Shown: in pieces, positions 11,101 through 12,448 of the stretch
Layout: each line of letters opens with the position of its first letter
Position numbering within the stretch: position 1 is the stretch's first letter
Source: Corinectria fuckeliana
Lineage: Eukaryota > Ascomycota > Sordariomycetes > Hypocreales > Nectriaceae
Reading direction: 5' to 3'
Assembly: GCA_019137255.1 (NCBI GenBank)
Contig: WPDH01000118.1
Coordinates: 1 to 12,448 of the forward strand
DNA length: 12,448 nt
Translations under genes and position numbers: made by a program
The notes under the pieces: model-generated
The model's database searches: none
What the model was told of the DNA's origin: nothing
What the model saw: the letters and a program-made list of their open reading frames with translations, nothing else

Positions 11101-11450
11101 CTAATAATAAAAGAGTATTATACTTATATTAAGATCTTAATAAATATTAAAGCTTAATACTTATATAGCTATAAATAGGAAAAATTAGTCTTAAAAGCTT
11201 TCTCTACTAAAAGTATATACCTAATATACTTTTACTATAATACTTATATAAGACTAGTAAAAAAACACTTAAATATATTATTATCTTTTACTCTAAGTAT
11301 ACTAAATAATAAAAATATCTAATAAACCTACTATAAGACTAATATAAGTTTAAGCTTTAACTATTAAAGTATAAAACTGCTTAACTACTTACCTAGTAGT
11401 TTCTAAGCTAATATATTATCTTATATTATAAACTAGCCTTATAAATCTAT
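8166..11450 (+). pseudogene. LINE ORF2 relic: AP endonuclease, reverse transcriptase, zinc finger
   Basis: Roughly 1,090 codons, normal for LINE ORF2. In the phase of 8221 I read an endonuclease N-terminus like 'LQ-N-N' (8221-8245), the GDFN-type motif at 8581-8592 (now S-N-F-N, followed by codons for HH), an 'S-x-LDLT' block at 8731-8748 and the SDH motif at 8806-8814. The reverse transcriptase shows 'KAP' at 9544-9552 followed by a GFLK-type block, a degraded 'RPISLL' near 9730-9752, motif A (LDF-x-KAFD) at 9946-9969, 'QGSP'-like at 10126-10137 and the FxDD box at 10219-10230. The two Asp of that box and the motif A Asp now read Asn. From about 10716 the reading moves to another phase, with 'VAGAYKA'-like and 'VPPLDLYL'-like blocks. 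A C-terminal C-X-C-X8-H-X4-C finger lies near 11241-11290. Both boundaries are approximate. Confidence 0.85.
9691..9788 (+). other. 98-bp RT segment present only in the right copy
   Basis: This part of ORF2 spans the end of the TVVL-type block and the 'YRPISLL' block of the reverse transcriptase and stays in frame with both sides. The left arm has NN in its place, so the right copy shows what the gap should contain. Confidence 0.85.
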
Positions 11451-11701
11451 AGTAATTATAATTAAGTTTATAGCTTTATAATAAGAATAATATACTACTA
11501 TACTAAGTACTTTTTACTCTTCTTATAAGAAGTATAAAATACACTTAGAAAAAGCTATAAAAGGTAAAAAACTAGCTTAATTATAATAGCTACTACTCTT
11601 AATTAAATCTTTTAACCTCTTATTAAAATCTTTTAAGCTTATAGTATTAACTTATAGACCTAACCTAAACTTATACTTTTATTACTTACTATTTAACCTT
11701 A

Positions 11702-11998
11702 TATATTTATATTACTCTTCTTTATATTTTTACTAGTAATAGTGTTATTACTAGTCTTATTAGCCTTATTATTATTATTATTATTACTATTCTTCTTACT
11801 AGTTTTCTTAAGAGCTAATAACCTAACTATTATAAGAATAAAAATACTTTTAAGATAAGTAAGAGCTAGGTTTATAATATATTTAAGACGCTTAAGTATC
11901 TTAGTAATATAGTTAATTCTACTTACTAGTATATTAAACTAGTTAGATATTAGGCTTATAGTTATTACTATAAGTATAATATATATATACTTAAAAGC
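11702..11998 (-). pseudogene. Possible coding relic with Asn/Lys-rich low-complexity tract
   Basis: On the minus strand this phase runs 99 codons with a single TAG (plus-strand 11939-11941), bounded by TAG upstream and TAA (plus-strand 11699-11701) downstream. The first part is hydrophobic and basic. It then passes through a Lys/Ser/Asn-rich segment, in which the (TTA)7 run reads as consecutive Asn codons, into a Ser/Thr/Asn/Lys segment. If Asn and Lys codons were once Asp and Glu, this would be an acidic linker. There is no ATG at the left boundary, and no family is recognised. It could be part of a third degraded element running towards the LINE, or chance. Confidence 0.25.
11766..11786. 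repeat. (TTA)7 microsatellite
   Basis: Seven uninterrupted TTA units, followed by CTATTC and further T-rich sequence. It lies inside the minus-strand open stretch, where it would encode Asn residues. Confidence 0.85.
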
Positions 11999-12448
11999 CT
12001 AACTTTTTACTTAAAAAGCTATATTTTTAAGCCTTTTAAGCTTCTCCTTTTATATACTATTAGCTTATATATATACTATAAAACTAACTTATACTTATAT
12101 TATTAGTACCCCTCTCTTACTAAAGAGCTTTTACTAAGACTTAGATAATAGTAATAGTAGTAAATAGTAAGACTTTATATATTTTATATATATAAGTATA
12201 AGCTATATAGCTACCTACTATAATATTTACCTAGTTTTAATAAAAACTTATTATACTATTTTTACCTATTTATATAATATATATAAAATAAGAGATAGTT
12301 TATACTACTCTTATTAAAATAGTAGACTTCTCTCTTAAAGTAGTAATACTCTCTATCTTAGCCTGTCTTTTTCTTTTAGCTTATATAAGATTAGCTTAGA
12401 TATATAGTAGATTTATAGTAAAAATACTTACTCTTATAGCTAGTATTA

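Larger units (their letters stand above)
1..11143. repeat. Large inverted repeat: two LINE copies, 5' ends facing
   Basis: The left arm (1-4436) is the reverse complement of the right arm (6613-11143). Anchors matched by eye are 1/11143, 140/11004, 423/10721, 929/10216, 1350/9795, 1359/9690, 1501/9548, 2468/8581, 3321/7728 and 4436/6613. Paired coordinates sum to 11049 from 1359 to 4436, to 11145 around 929-1350, and to 11144 from 1 to 423. In a 60-base sample (411-470 against 10674-10733) I count five differences, all A/G or C/T transitions. The repeat continues past the left edge, because the right copy goes on beyond 11143. The inner ends coincide with the 5' ends of both elements, so two independent full-length insertions explain the structure as well as an inverted duplication would. 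Confidence 0.93.
6613..11460 (+). mobile_element. RIP-degraded LINE (I/Tad1-like), right copy, near full length
   Basis: A non-LTR retrotransposon relic on the plus strand with the classic order: leader, ORF1 (Gag with zinc knuckles), ORF2 (endonuclease, reverse transcriptase, C-terminal zinc finger). The 5' end is taken where similarity to the left copy stops (6613); the 3' end is placed just after the last recognisable ORF2 sequence. I could not identify a 3' tail or target-site duplication, so the true end may lie some way into the flank. ORF1 reads in the phase of 6836 and ORF2 in the phase of 8221, each over long distances without indels, so damage is almost wholly point mutation. No RNase H domain is recognisable between the RT and the zinc finger. 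The copy is inactive. Confidence 0.87.
11461..12448. other. Right flank beyond the LINE, no intact gene
   Basis: About 1 kb of the same TpA-rich composition. The repeat relationship cannot be tested here because the matching part of the left copy is outside the window, so the first part may still be LINE 3' untranslated sequence. It holds a (TTA)7 run at 11766-11786, the only CpG I noticed (11889-11890), and an unusually open minus-strand stretch at 11702-11998. The last 450 bases hold nothing I can recognise on either strand. Confidence 0.6.

Noticed and set aside
1..11143. The inverted repeat as an assembly artefact (one sequence assembled twice)
   Set aside because: The arms differ by scattered transitions at close to 10% of sites in the sampled stretch, far more than sequencing error, and the spacer and flanks are distinct.
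6613..11460. Gypsy or Copia LTR retrotransposon on the basis of the CCHC knuckles
   Set aside because: No long terminal repeats flank the element, there are three knuckles including an AWS-type one, and the order endonuclease, RT, C-terminal finger is that of LINEs, with no protease or integrase motif.
1..12448. Mitochondrial or other organellar DNA suggested by very high AT content
   Set aside because: No organellar gene, tRNA or rRNA is seen. The bias is specifically towards TpA at the cost of CpA/TpG, and a nuclear LINE with LINE motif order is present twice.

Overview
This window looks like a gene-free, AT-rich block of a filamentous ascomycete (Pezizomycotina) genome that has been saturated by repeat-induced point mutation (RIP). 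G+C is about 20% in the line I counted. TpA is everywhere, CpA and TpG are nearly absent, and I noticed only one CpG (11889-11890). In every phase I translated, the retrotransposon reading frames are broken by TAA/TAG where the family has Gln or Trp. RIP is known only from fungi, and the one element I can identify is a fungal-type non-LTR retrotransposon. The genus cannot be told from this sequence.

Layout. (1) 1-4436, minus strand: a degenerate LINE (I/Tad1-like non-LTR retrotransposon) whose 3' end runs off the left edge. (2) 4437-6612: about 2.2 kb present once in the window, lying between the two element 5' ends; equally AT-rich, with faint traces of former coding sequence that I cannot identify. 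(3) 6613 to about 11460, plus strand: a second copy of the same LINE, essentially complete. (4) About 11460-12448: a downstream flank with a (TTA)7 run and an unusually open minus-strand stretch.

The two LINE copies form a large inverted repeat with 5' ends facing each other across the spacer. Base n of the left arm pairs with base 11049-n in the inner part (4436 to 1359) and 11144/11145-n in the outer part. The arms are about 90% identical in the stretch I compared, the differences there are all transitions, and there is no net indel over about 3.1 kb. The only sizeable length difference falls on an NN assembly gap in the left arm (1357-1358), where the right arm has 98 bp.

The element has ORF1 (Gag-like, three CCHC-type zinc knuckles) followed by ORF2 (AP-type endonuclease, reverse transcriptase, C-terminal zinc finger). 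Motif order and spacing survive, so the domains can be recognised through the mutations, but catalytic Asp codons now read Asn and stops are frequent. Neither copy can be active. I found no intact host gene, tRNA, rRNA, CRISPR array or recognisable promoter.
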